Origin: Gammaproteobacteria bacterium | Lineage (GTDB): Bacteria > Pseudomonadota > Gammaproteobacteria > Steroidobacterales > Steroidobacteraceae | Assembly: GCA_019242385.1 (NCBI GenBank) | Contig: JAFAVO010000047.1 | Span: forward strand, 1 to 5,546 | Length of the DNA stretch: 5,546 bases | Direction: 5' to 3' | Part shown: one piece after another, positions 1 to 5,467 of the stretch | How positions within the stretch are numbered: position 1 is the stretch's first letter | How the letters are laid out: each line of letters opens with the position of its first letter | Notes under the pieces: generated by a model | The model's input: the letters and a program-made list of their open reading frames with translations, nothing else | What the model was told of the DNA's origin: nothing | The model's database searches: none | Program-made: the position numbers and the translations under genes

Positions 1-2
1 CG

Positions 3-638
3 GATGTCCCGGAGGATGATCCTCGGGTCATCGGGTCGGGCCTCATGGGACCGGCTCCCGGCGGCGATCGCGTCGAGCGGCTGGTGGTGGCGAGCGTCGA
101 TCACGCAGTGGCGGCGGTGGCTGCGCGCGCAGCGCAGCTCGGGCTGCACGTGCAGGCCTCGAGCGCGCGCTTTGCCGGCAGCGCCGAGCGGCTCGCGGCA
201 CGCTTCGCCCACGAGCTGCACCTGGGTGAGGCGCAGCTGCGCGTGTGGGGCGGGGAATCCACCGTAGAGCTGCCGCCCCAACCCGGGCGCGGCGGGCGCA
301 ATCAGCACCTGGCGCTCGCGGCGGCACGGCTGATCGCCGGACGTGACGAGCTGCTGCTGCTCGCGGCCGGCACCGATGGCAGCGATGGTGTTACCGATGA
401 CGCCGGCGCGCTCGTCGACTCGGAGACCTGTGCGCGCATCAGCCTGGCGCAGCTCGATCCCGACGATTGCCTGGCGCACGCAGACTCCGCGCGTGCGCTC
501 GCAGCGAGCGGTGATCTGCTGCATACGGGCCCCACGGGCACCAACGTGGGGGACCTGGTGGTCGGGCTGAAGCTTTCCGCGCAGGCGGCCGAGGCCCTCG
601 GCGCTCACCGTGACGGCCGCGCGGCGCGCGTGCTGTAA
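3..638 (+). CDS. Glycerate 2-kinase, type 2 (MOFRL family), C-terminal part, 5' end outside window
   Basis: This is the C-terminal about 211 residues of an ATP-dependent glycerate kinase of the GckA/TtuD type, a cytoplasmic enzyme that phosphorylates D-glycerate to 2-phosphoglycerate. The frame is already open at position 3 and reads DVPEDDPRVIGSG, matching the family's SDVPGDDP..IGSGP segment, so the ATG at 45 is internal and the true start lies upstream. The MOFRL domain follows: WGGEST (about 246-263), GRGGRNQHLAL (about 285-317), GTDGSDGVTDDAGALVD (369-419) and TGPTGTNVGDL (525-557), all hallmark family motifs. The protein ends with about 20 residues beyond the last conserved motif (KLSAQAAEALG onward), a modest extension. 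The stop TAA (636-638) is 8 bases before the next gene, which suggests cotranscription with the kinase and miaE. The symbol is left blank because gckA and ttuD are both used for this family. Confidence 0.92.
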   Translation, partial: DVPEDDPRVIGSGLMGPAPGGDRVERLVVASVDHAVAAVAARAAQLGLHVQASSARFAGSAERLAARFAHELHLGEAQLRVWGGESTVELPPQPGRGGRNQHLALAAARLIAGRDELLLLAAGTDGSDGVTDDAGALVDSETCARISLAQLDPDDCLAHADSARALAASGDLLHTGPTGTNVGDLVVGLKLSAQAAEALGAHRDGRAARVL

Positions 639-646
639 TTCCTCGC

Positions 647-1900
647 GTGCGCCTGCTGTTGATCGAAGAAGACGCGAGCCGCTGCGCGCATATCCGCGAG
701 CGCCTGCTCTCGTGGCGACCACGTGCGGAGATGCTCGTGCATCGACCGGTGTCGCAGGGCGCACTCGCGCCGGAGTTCCTGGCGCAGGGTTTCGATGCGG
801 TGCTGCTCGCCGAGGAGTGGCCCGGTGGACGCGGCCTCCTCTGGGCGCGGGAGCTCTCCGGGCGCGCCGGGTTCGCACCGATCGTGCTGCTGTGTCAGAA
901 CCACGATGCCAGCGTCGCGCGCGAGGCGGGGGCGATCGGGGTCTTCACCGTCGCTCCGCAGGATCTCGATCGCGAGGCGTTCGCGCAGGTGCTGGCTGCG
1001 GCCGAGCGCCGCCAGGCGCATGCGCGCGCCATCTGGCGCACCAGCGCGGCGGGCCGCGACACCCAGCGTTTCGGTGATGCGTTCGTTCGCGGCTATCGCT
1101 GCATCCGCCGGCTCGCCGCCGGAGCCACCAGCGACCTGTACGTGGCCGAGAGCGAGCGCGTGGGCGCGCTCGTGGCGCTCAAGGTTGCGCGCGACCGTCA
1201 GGATGAGCAGCAGCCGGTCGATGCCTTTCGCCGCTTTCTGCAGGAGTACGAGATTGCTCAGCGCATCGCCGATCCAGCCGTCGTGCGCCTGCACGACCTG
1301 GGAGTGAGCGATGAGCATGCCTGGCTCGTCATGGAGTATTTCGCGCTCGGGGATCTGCGCCGGCGGATGCGCCGCCCGCTCAGCCCGCGCGAGGCGCTGC
1401 GCTTTGCGGTAGCGATCGCCGCAGCGTTGAGCGCCGTGCACGCCGCCGGGGTGCTGCACCGCGACCTCAAGCCCGGAAATGTCATGCTGCGCGAGGATGG
1501 CAGCATTGCGCTCATCGACTTCGGCCTCTCCAAGGACGCCGCGCTCACGCTCGATGTCACCGACACCGGCATGATCTTCGGCACTCCGCATTACATGAGT
1601 CCGGAGCAGGGGCACGCCGAAGCACTCGATGCGCGCAGCGACCTCTACAGTCTCGGAGTCATCCTGTTCGAGATGCTGACGGGCCTCAAGCCCTATCGGG
1701 CCGAGAACCCGATGGCGATCGTCTACAAGCATCGCAAGGAGCCGGTGCCGCAGCTGCCGGCGCAGTTTGCCGCCGTCCAGCCGGTGCTCGAGCGGCTGAT
1801 GGCGAAATCCCCGAGCGAGCGTTATGCCGATGCGACGCAGGCGCGCGTGGCGCTCGCCGAGACTCTGAGGGGCTGGCTCGCGCGCGGACAAGACTCGTGA
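647..1900 (+). CDS. Pseudo-receiver / Hanks-type serine/threonine protein kinase fusion
   Basis: This is a 417-residue soluble protein with no predicted membrane segment. Residues 1-120 have a response-regulator receiver-like pattern: LLLIEED at 3-9, FDAVLLAEEWPGG at 49-61, APIVLLC at 77-83 and AGA at 94-96. The phosphoacceptor Asp position is Ala55, the Thr/Ser position is Cys83 and the conserved Lys near 102-103 is absent, so phosphotransfer is unlikely. Residues about 150-405 are a complete protein kinase: a weak glycine loop (LAAGATSDLYVA, 156-167), VALK with Lys179, probable helix-C Glu200, catalytic HRDLKPGN (271-278), DFG (291-293), GTPHYMSPE (312-320) and SDLYSLG (331-337). It should therefore phosphorylate Ser/Thr in unknown targets. 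The start is GTG at 647, chosen because it begins the first beta strand and lies 8 bases after the preceding stop; no good Shine-Dalgarno is visible. The stop overlaps miaE by four bases. Confidence 0.93.
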   Translation: MRLLLIEEDASRCAHIRERLLSWRPRAEMLVHRPVSQGALAPEFLAQGFDAVLLAEEWPGGRGLLWARELSGRAGFAPIVLLCQNHDASVAREAGAIGVFTVAPQDLDREAFAQVLAAAERRQAHARAIWRTSAAGRDTQRFGDAFVRGYRCIRRLAAGATSDLYVAESERVGALVALKVARDRQDEQQPVDAFRRFLQEYEIAQRIADPAVVRLHDLGVSDEHAWLVMEYFALGDLRRRMRRPLSPREALRFAVAIAAALSAVHAAGVLHRDLKPGNVMLREDGSIALIDFGLSKDAALTLDVTDTGMIFGTPHYMSPEQGHAEALDARSDLYSLGVILFEMLTGLKPYRAENPMAIVYKHRKEPVPQLPAQFAAVQPVLERLMAKSPSERYADATQARVALAETLRGWLARGQDS

Positions 1901-2529
1901 GCGAGCGCGACGCGATCGAGCCCCGCGTATCCATATTGACCGCGCCGACCCCGGCCGGCTGGGTCGAGGATGCACTCGCGCACCTGCCGCAGCTGCTGCA
2001 GGACCACGCCAACTGCGAGAAGAAGGCGGCCTCCACCGCCCTCGCCCTGATCTTCGCCTATCCCGAGGACCGCGCGCTCGGGGCGGCGCTGTCGCGTCTC
2101 GCGCGCGAGGAGCTGCGGCATTTCGAGCAGGTGATCCGCACCATGAGCGCACTCGGGCTGCCCTTCCAACGTCAGCGCCCTGGGCGCTATGCACAGCAGC
2201 TGCGGCGTTGGGTTGCCACCTCCGACCCGGGCCGCAAGCTCGACCTGCTGCTGGTGGGCGCACTCATCGAAGCACGCTCGGCGGAGCGCTTCGCGCTGCT
2301 CGCGCCGCACCTGCTGCCGCCGGTCGCGCGGCTGTATGCCGACCTCGCCGGCGCCGAGGCGCGGCATTTTCTCCTGTACCTGGGGTTCGCCCGCGAGGTG
2401 GCGCCGCGGCAATGGCAGCCGCGGCTGCAGGCGCTCGCCCGCGCGGAGGCGCAGCTCGCTACCGCGCCCGTTGAGACGCTGCGCTTTCACTCCGGTCCGC
2501 TCGCGCGGCGCCGGCAACACCCCGACTAA
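1897..2529 (+). CDS. miaE: tRNA-(ms2io6A37) hydroxylase MiaE
   Basis: MiaE is a nonheme diiron monooxygenase that hydroxylates the isopentenyl side chain of ms2i6A at position 37 of tRNAs reading U-starting codons, giving ms2io6A. At 210 residues it is close to the usual family length. The ferritin-like four-helix ligand set can be seen: Glu41 in DHANCEKKAAS, the E72-x-x-H75 pair in EELRHFEQ, Glu125 in GALIEARSAERF, and the E154-x-x-H157 pair in AEARHFLLYL. The start is GTG at 1897, whose TGA-overlapping GTGA junction with the kinase gene implies translational coupling. There is no strong ribosome binding site, consistent with re-initiation. The enzyme normally acts after MiaA and MiaB, neither of which is in this window. 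The family assignment is strong; regulation by the upstream kinase is only a hypothesis. Confidence 0.97.
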   Translation: MSERDAIEPRVSILTAPTPAGWVEDALAHLPQLLQDHANCEKKAASTALALIFAYPEDRALGAALSRLAREELRHFEQVIRTMSALGLPFQRQRPGRYAQQLRRWVATSDPGRKLDLLLVGALIEARSAERFALLAPHLLPPVARLYADLAGAEARHFLLYLGFAREVAPRQWQPRLQALARAEAQLATAPVETLRFHSGPLARRRQHPD

Positions 2530-2638
2530 CAGTTGCTTACAGGCGGCGCCGCGTTGCAGGGCAGGCCCGTCGCCCGCGTGGCACCAATTGCACTGCCGGC
2601 TGTCTCTCGGTGCGGGTATCCTCGAAAGCAGAGAGCCG
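2530..2638 (+). promoter_or_regulatory. Intergenic gap, probable promoter region of the two-component operon
   Basis: The 109 bases between the miaE stop and the regulator start are the first sizeable gap in the window and probably hold the promoter for the regulator-sensor pair. A TTGCAC element (2588-2593) resembles a sigma-70 -35 box, and TATCCT (2617-2622) resembles a -10 box. The spacing of 23 bases is too long for the two to work together, so TATCCT may be used with a poorer upstream element. A perfect 10-bp palindrome GCGGCGCCGC lies at 2543-2552 but may be chance in such GC-rich DNA. No U-tract terminator for the preceding genes is visible. A purine stretch AGAGAG (2630-2635), three bases before the ATG, is the probable but weak ribosome binding site. 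Confidence 0.35.
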
Positions 2639-3358
2639 ATGAGCGACCGACCACACGTCCTGATCGTCGATGATGACCGCGAGATTCGCGGCCTGCTGGC
2701 ACAGTACCTGGAGAAACACGACTTTCGCACCACCGCGGTCGCCGACGGCAGGGAGATGCGCCGGGTGCTCGAGCGCTCGCACGTCGACCTGCTGGTGCTC
2801 GACCTGATGCTGCCGGGCGAGGATGGCTTGTCGCTGTGCCGCGAGCTGCGCACCCGCTCGCAGCTCCCCATCATCATGCTGACCGCGCGCGGCGAGGACG
2901 TCGACCGCATCATCGGCCTCGAGCTCGGTGCCGACGACTACCTCGCCAAGCCCTTCAACCCGCGCGAGCTGTTAGGCCGCATCAAGGCGGTACTGCGCCG
3001 CTCGGCGCACGCGCCGCGCGACCCGAGTCCCGAGAGCGTGCGCGGCTTCTGCTTCGGAGGATGGCGGCTCGACACCGTGACGCGCACATTGAGCAACTCC
3101 GAGGGACGGGAGCTGGCGTTGAGCGGGGCCGAGTACCGGCTGCTCGCAGTGCTGCTCGGCGCGGGCAACCGCGTGCTGACGCGCGCGCAGCTCACCGAGC
3201 TCCTGCGCGGCCGCGACGCCGATCCCTTCGACCGCAGCATCGATGTGCGTGTCAGCCGCCTGCGGCAGATCCTCGGTGATGATGCGCGCGCGCCGCAGAT
3301 CATCAAGACCGTGTATGGCGAGGGCTACGTGATCGGCGTCAACGTGGCGACCGAATAG
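2639..3358 (+). CDS. OmpR-type two-component response regulator
   Basis: This is a 239-residue DNA-binding response regulator of the OmpR/PhoB family, phosphorylated by a partner histidine kinase and acting on promoters in the cytoplasm. The receiver domain (about 5-120) is intact: acidic residues Asp11-Asp12-Asp13, phosphoacceptor Asp55 in VLDLMLPGEDGLS, Thr82 in IIMLTARGE and Lys104 in YLAKPFNPRELL. The winged-helix output domain (about 137-233) carries LSGAEYRLLAVLL, FDRSIDVRVSRLRQILGDD and IIKTVYGEGYV. The LPGEDGLS and KPFNPREL stretches, Asp55 and the overall length all closely match E. coli OmpR as I recall it. The start is ATG 2639. The frame stays open upstream to 2189, but that stretch overlaps miaE and has no family character. 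The sensor kinase gene follows after 14 bases. The symbol ompR is withheld because the regulon is unknown and the partner is not a clear EnvZ. Confidence 0.97.
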   Translation: MSDRPHVLIVDDDREIRGLLAQYLEKHDFRTTAVADGREMRRVLERSHVDLLVLDLMLPGEDGLSLCRELRTRSQLPIIMLTARGEDVDRIIGLELGADDYLAKPFNPRELLGRIKAVLRRSAHAPRDPSPESVRGFCFGGWRLDTVTRTLSNSEGRELALSGAEYRLLAVLLGAGNRVLTRAQLTELLRGRDADPFDRSIDVRVSRLRQILGDDARAPQIIKTVYGEGYVIGVNVATE

Positions 3359-3372
3359 CCGCGCACGCGCCG

Positions 3373-4794
3373 ATGCGCTTCGCGCTGTGGCCCCGCTCGC
3401 TGTTCGGCCGCCTGCTCGCCGCCTCGGTGCTCGCGGTGCTGCTCGCCCAGGCGGTGGCGCTCGCGCTGATCGCGCAGGAGCGCGAGCACTTCATGCTGCA
3501 GGGGAGCGTGCGCGAGTGGACGCGGCGCATCGCGGATGCGACGCTGATGCTCGCCCCACTGAGCGGCCCGCAGCGCGCCGAGGCGCTGGCACAGCTTTCT
3601 GCGCAGGTGCAGCCGCCGCACGTGTTCCTGCATCATTCCCTGCACGAGGGCGGCGGCGCGGCCTGGATGGGTCACGGTTTTCTGCGGCTGCCTCTGCTCG
3701 GGGACTTTGAGGCTGCGCTGCGCGAGCAGCTGGGCGCGGCGCTCGGTCCCGACTACGGCATCGAGATTGCGCCCACCCCGGAGCCGGCGCCGCCTGCGGT
3801 CGTGCTGCCCGCGCCGTTCTACCAGGCACACGAGCTCGTTCTGCACCCCGGCATGCTCCAACGCTATGACGTGAAGGTGCGCTTCGCCGATGGCGATGTG
3901 GTCACCTACCGGGTGATGCGTCTGCCATGGGGCGCGCCGCTGCCGCGCAACCTGCTGCTCAACCTGGCACTGCTGCTGTTGCTGCTGGTCATCGTGCTTT
4001 ATCTCACGGCGCGCAACATCACGCGGCCGCTTTCGGATCTGGCGCGCGCGGCCGATAGCGTCGGGCGCGACACGCGCTCGGTGCCGCAACTGGCAGAGCG
4101 CGGCGCGCGCGAGCTGCGCGACGCCGCGCGCGCTTTCAACACCATGCAGGACCGGTTGCATCGCTATCTCGACAGCCGCACGCGCGTGCTGGCCGCCATG
4201 TCACACGATCTGAAGACCCCGCTCACCCGGCTGCGCCTGCAGGTCGAGGCGCTGGATAATCCGCCGATGCAGGCGCGCATCGGCCGCGAGCTCGATGAGA
4301 TGGAGAGTATGGTGCGCGAGGCGCTGGCGCTGTTCCGTGGCCTGGACGATGGCGAGCCGCCGGTCGACATCGACATGGACGAGCTGCTCGCACAGATTGG
4401 CGAGGAGTTCACCGACATGGGAGCGAGCGTGACACTGAGCGGCAGGGCGCTGCGGCCGTTCACCGGCAAGCCGCAGGCGCTCAAACGCTGTCTCACCAAT
4501 CTCATCGCCAATGCGGTCAAGTTCGGCACCCGCGCGGAGATTCATCTCGAGGATGGCGCGGATCTGCTCATCCGGGTGCGGGATCACGGGCCCGGCATTC
4601 CGCAGGAGGAGCTCGAGCGGGTGTTCGAGCCGTTCTATCGGCTCGAGTCCTCGCGCAACCGCGACAGCGGCGGCACCGGACTCGGACTTTCGATCGCGCG
4701 CGACATCGCCCAGGCGCACGGCGGCTCACTGCGGCTGGCCAACGCCGCAGGCGGAGGACTCGAGGCGACGCTGCGACTGCCGCGGCGGCGCTGA
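3373..4794 (+). CDS. Membrane sensor histidine kinase (HAMP-HisKA-HATPase)
   Basis: This is a 473-residue inner-membrane histidine kinase, the evident partner of the regulator 14 bases upstream. Membrane helix 1 spans about residues 12-34 and helix 2 about 193-213 (a leucine-rich run after NLLLNLA). They bracket a periplasmic sensor of about 155 residues. A HAMP linker follows (about 211-265, with Pro219 in ITRPLSDL and ELRDAARAFNTM). The HisKA domain has the phosphoacceptor His278 in MSHDLKTPLTRLRL. The ATPase domain has the N box with Asn380 (NLIANAVKFG), the G1 box DHGPGIP (404-410), the F box FEPFYRLE (418-425) and the G2 box GGTGLGLS (433-440), so all catalytic elements are present. The sensor region holds a His cluster (His83, 87, 88, 91, 101 plus Met99) that may bind metal. 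The start ATG 3373 opens directly into a basic residue plus membrane helix. The H box resembles EnvZ, but the kinase is not assignable to a named system. Confidence 0.97.
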   Translation: MRFALWPRSLFGRLLAASVLAVLLAQAVALALIAQEREHFMLQGSVREWTRRIADATLMLAPLSGPQRAEALAQLSAQVQPPHVFLHHSLHEGGGAAWMGHGFLRLPLLGDFEAALREQLGAALGPDYGIEIAPTPEPAPPAVVLPAPFYQAHELVLHPGMLQRYDVKVRFADGDVVTYRVMRLPWGAPLPRNLLLNLALLLLLLVIVLYLTARNITRPLSDLARAADSVGRDTRSVPQLAERGARELRDAARAFNTMQDRLHRYLDSRTRVLAAMSHDLKTPLTRLRLQVEALDNPPMQARIGRELDEMESMVREALALFRGLDDGEPPVDIDMDELLAQIGEEFTDMGASVTLSGRALRPFTGKPQALKRCLTNLIANAVKFGTRAEIHLEDGADLLIRVRDHGPGIPQEELERVFEPFYRLESSRNRDSGGTGLGLSIARDIAQAHGGSLRLANAAGGGLEATLRLPRRR

Positions 4795-4810
4795 TTGCTG
4801 CAGCCCTTCC

Positions 4811-4829
4811 GGCACTGCCGCGTGCCTTT
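4811..4829 (+). terminator. Weak hairpin with short T-run after the sensor kinase
   Basis: GGCAC (4811-4815) and GTGCC (4822-4826) form a perfect 5-bp stem around a 6-base loop, immediately followed by TTT (4827-4829). It sits 16 bases past the kinase stop. The stem and the T-tract are both short, so at best it is a partial or attenuating intrinsic terminator between the two-component operon and the downstream secreted-protein gene. Confidence 0.3.
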
Positions 4830-4925
4830 CGACTCACCGCGCCGCTCACTCGACTCAGCGCAAGCAGCCCTCACAGTCCCTAACGATTGTTCACGACGCT
4901 GAGGCGTCCTCAGGCACTAACCTGA
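4830..4925 (+). promoter_or_regulatory. Candidate regulatory region upstream of the Spy/CpxP-like gene
   Basis: This gap contains two exact copies of CGACTCA (4830-4836 and 4851-4857) at a 21-bp period, which is two helical turns, as expected for tandem sites of an OmpR-family dimer. Further on are a perfect 6-bp dyad CTGAGG-CGT-CCTCAG (4899-4913) and an overlapping dyad TCAGG-CACTAA-CCTGA (4910-4925). The surrounding DNA (4881-4925) is less GC-rich than the genes, consistent with a promoter, but no convincing -35/-10 pair could be assigned. Binding by the upstream regulator is inference from the neighbourhood only. Confidence 0.35.
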
Positions 4926-4953
4926 ACACTGACGCGGATCCGACATTCCCACG

Positions 4954-4958
4954 AGGAG
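4954..4958 (+). promoter_or_regulatory. Shine-Dalgarno that decides the start of the secreted-protein gene
   Basis: AGGAG lies directly against an in-frame ATG at 4959 (zero spacing) and six bases before the ATG at 4965. The latter spacing is workable, so translation most likely begins at 4965. This is the best ribosome binding site in the window and suggests strong expression of this gene. Confidence 0.75.
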
Positions 4959-4964
4959 ATGCTG

Positions 4965-5396
4965 ATGAAAGCCACTCTATTGACGCTCGCCCTGCTGTGC
5001 GCCGGTGCGGCGTACGCCGAGGCTCCGGCGGCGCCGCCAGCCCCGCCGGGCCACGGAGCGGAGGCTGCCCAACACATGGATGAGCTCGCTACGCTGCTCG
5101 ATCTCACCGACGCCCAGAAGGTCCAGGTGCAGAACATCCTCGAGGAGCAGCATGCGAAGATGCGCCAGAGCTTCGAGCAGGCCAAAGCTTCAGGCACGCG
5201 CCCCGACTGGCAGCAGATGAAGGCGCTGCACGAGCAGATGCAGCAGGAGACGCTGCAGAAGCTCGCACCGGTGCTCTCGGCGACGCAGCTGAAGAAATTC
5301 CAGATCGTCCAGCAGCACATGATGCATGCCCACATGGGGCATCACATGGGTCACGAAGGCGGGGCACCGGCCAGCCCGCCGCCGGCACAGAACTGA
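4965..5396 (+). CDS. Secreted Spy/CpxP-like (LTxxQ) periplasmic protein with His/Met-rich tail
   Basis: This is a 143-residue small exported protein. Residues 1-18 are a signal peptide (Lys2, hydrophobic LLTLALLCAG, cleavage likely after AYA at 16-18). A Pro/Ala-rich linker (19-30) follows, then a helical, charged domain with two LTxxQ-type motifs, LTDAQ (47-51) and LSATQ (104-108), spaced as in the Spy/CpxP group. Members of that group are periplasmic chaperones or stress/metal sensors made of helices. Residues 118-130 hold six His and several Met (HMMHAHMGHHMGH), plausible for copper, nickel or zinc binding, and a Pro/Ala tail ends the protein. The ATG at 4959 is rejected as the start in favour of 4965 because of Shine-Dalgarno spacing. 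It lies 170 bases behind a two-component system, like cpxP near cpxRA, but in the same direction rather than divergent. Family membership is by motif; chaperone activity and metal binding are inferred. Confidence 0.85.
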   Translation: MKATLLTLALLCAGAAYAEAPAAPPAPPGHGAEAAQHMDELATLLDLTDAQKVQVQNILEEQHAKMRQSFEQAKASGTRPDWQQMKALHEQMQQETLQKLAPVLSATQLKKFQIVQQHMMHAHMGHHMGHEGGAPASPPPAQN

Positions 5397-5402
5397 CCCC
5401 GC

Positions 5403-5427
5403 TGCGCGCGGGCTCCCTCCGCGTGCG
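5403..5427 (+). terminator. GC-rich hairpin just after the secreted-protein gene
   Basis: TGCGCGCGG (5403-5411) can pair with CCGCGTGCG (5419-5427) over nine positions including two G-T wobbles, with a 7-base loop. It starts six bases after the stop codon. There is no T-run after it, so it is not a classical intrinsic terminator. It may protect the mRNA 3' end or act together with the next hairpin. Confidence 0.35.
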
Positions 5428-5431
5428 CCGC

Positions 5432-5467
5432 CACTCGCCGGCAGAAGAGAACCTCCGCCGGCGAGTG
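5432..5467. repeat. Perfect 11-bp inverted repeat, possible bidirectional transcript-end hairpin
   Basis: CACTCGCCGGC (5432-5442) and GCCGGCGAGTG (5457-5467) are exact reverse complements around a 14-base purine-rich loop that itself contains GAG-AAC-CTC (5447-5455). This is the longest perfect hairpin I found in the window, and it lies in the noncoding gap after the secreted-protein gene. The lack of T-runs on either flank argues against a textbook intrinsic terminator; a factor-dependent or 3'-stabilising role is possible. Confidence 0.6.

Noticed and set aside
45..47. ATG at 45 as the start of the glycerate kinase
   Set aside because: The frame upstream to position 3 encodes the conserved DVPEDDPRVIGSG segment, so the gene begins before the window.
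605..2263. A 552-codon open frame on the minus strand
   Set aside because: It lies opposite the protein kinase and miaE, both recognised by multiple motifs. Its translation is Arg/Ala/His-rich with no family motif, and long antisense frames are expected in DNA this GC-rich.
2189..2638. Upstream extension of the response regulator to an ATG at 2189
   Set aside because: The added 150 residues are Arg/Cys-rich, overlap miaE by 341 bases and have no counterpart in the OmpR family; ATG 2639 gives exactly the family length.
1822..2913. A 363-codon open frame on the minus strand
   Set aside because: It overlaps miaE and the response regulator antisense, and its translation is Ser/Arg-rich and low-complexity without recognisable domains.
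3325..4161. A 278-codon open frame on the minus strand
   Set aside because: It is antisense to the histidine kinase; the Gln/Arg/His-rich composition is a reflection of the kinase codons.
4795..4964. CpxR-type GTAAA repeat or sigma-E promoter for the Spy-like gene
   Set aside because: I looked for GTAAA-N5-GTAAA and GGAACTT/TCTGA patterns and found no acceptable match.
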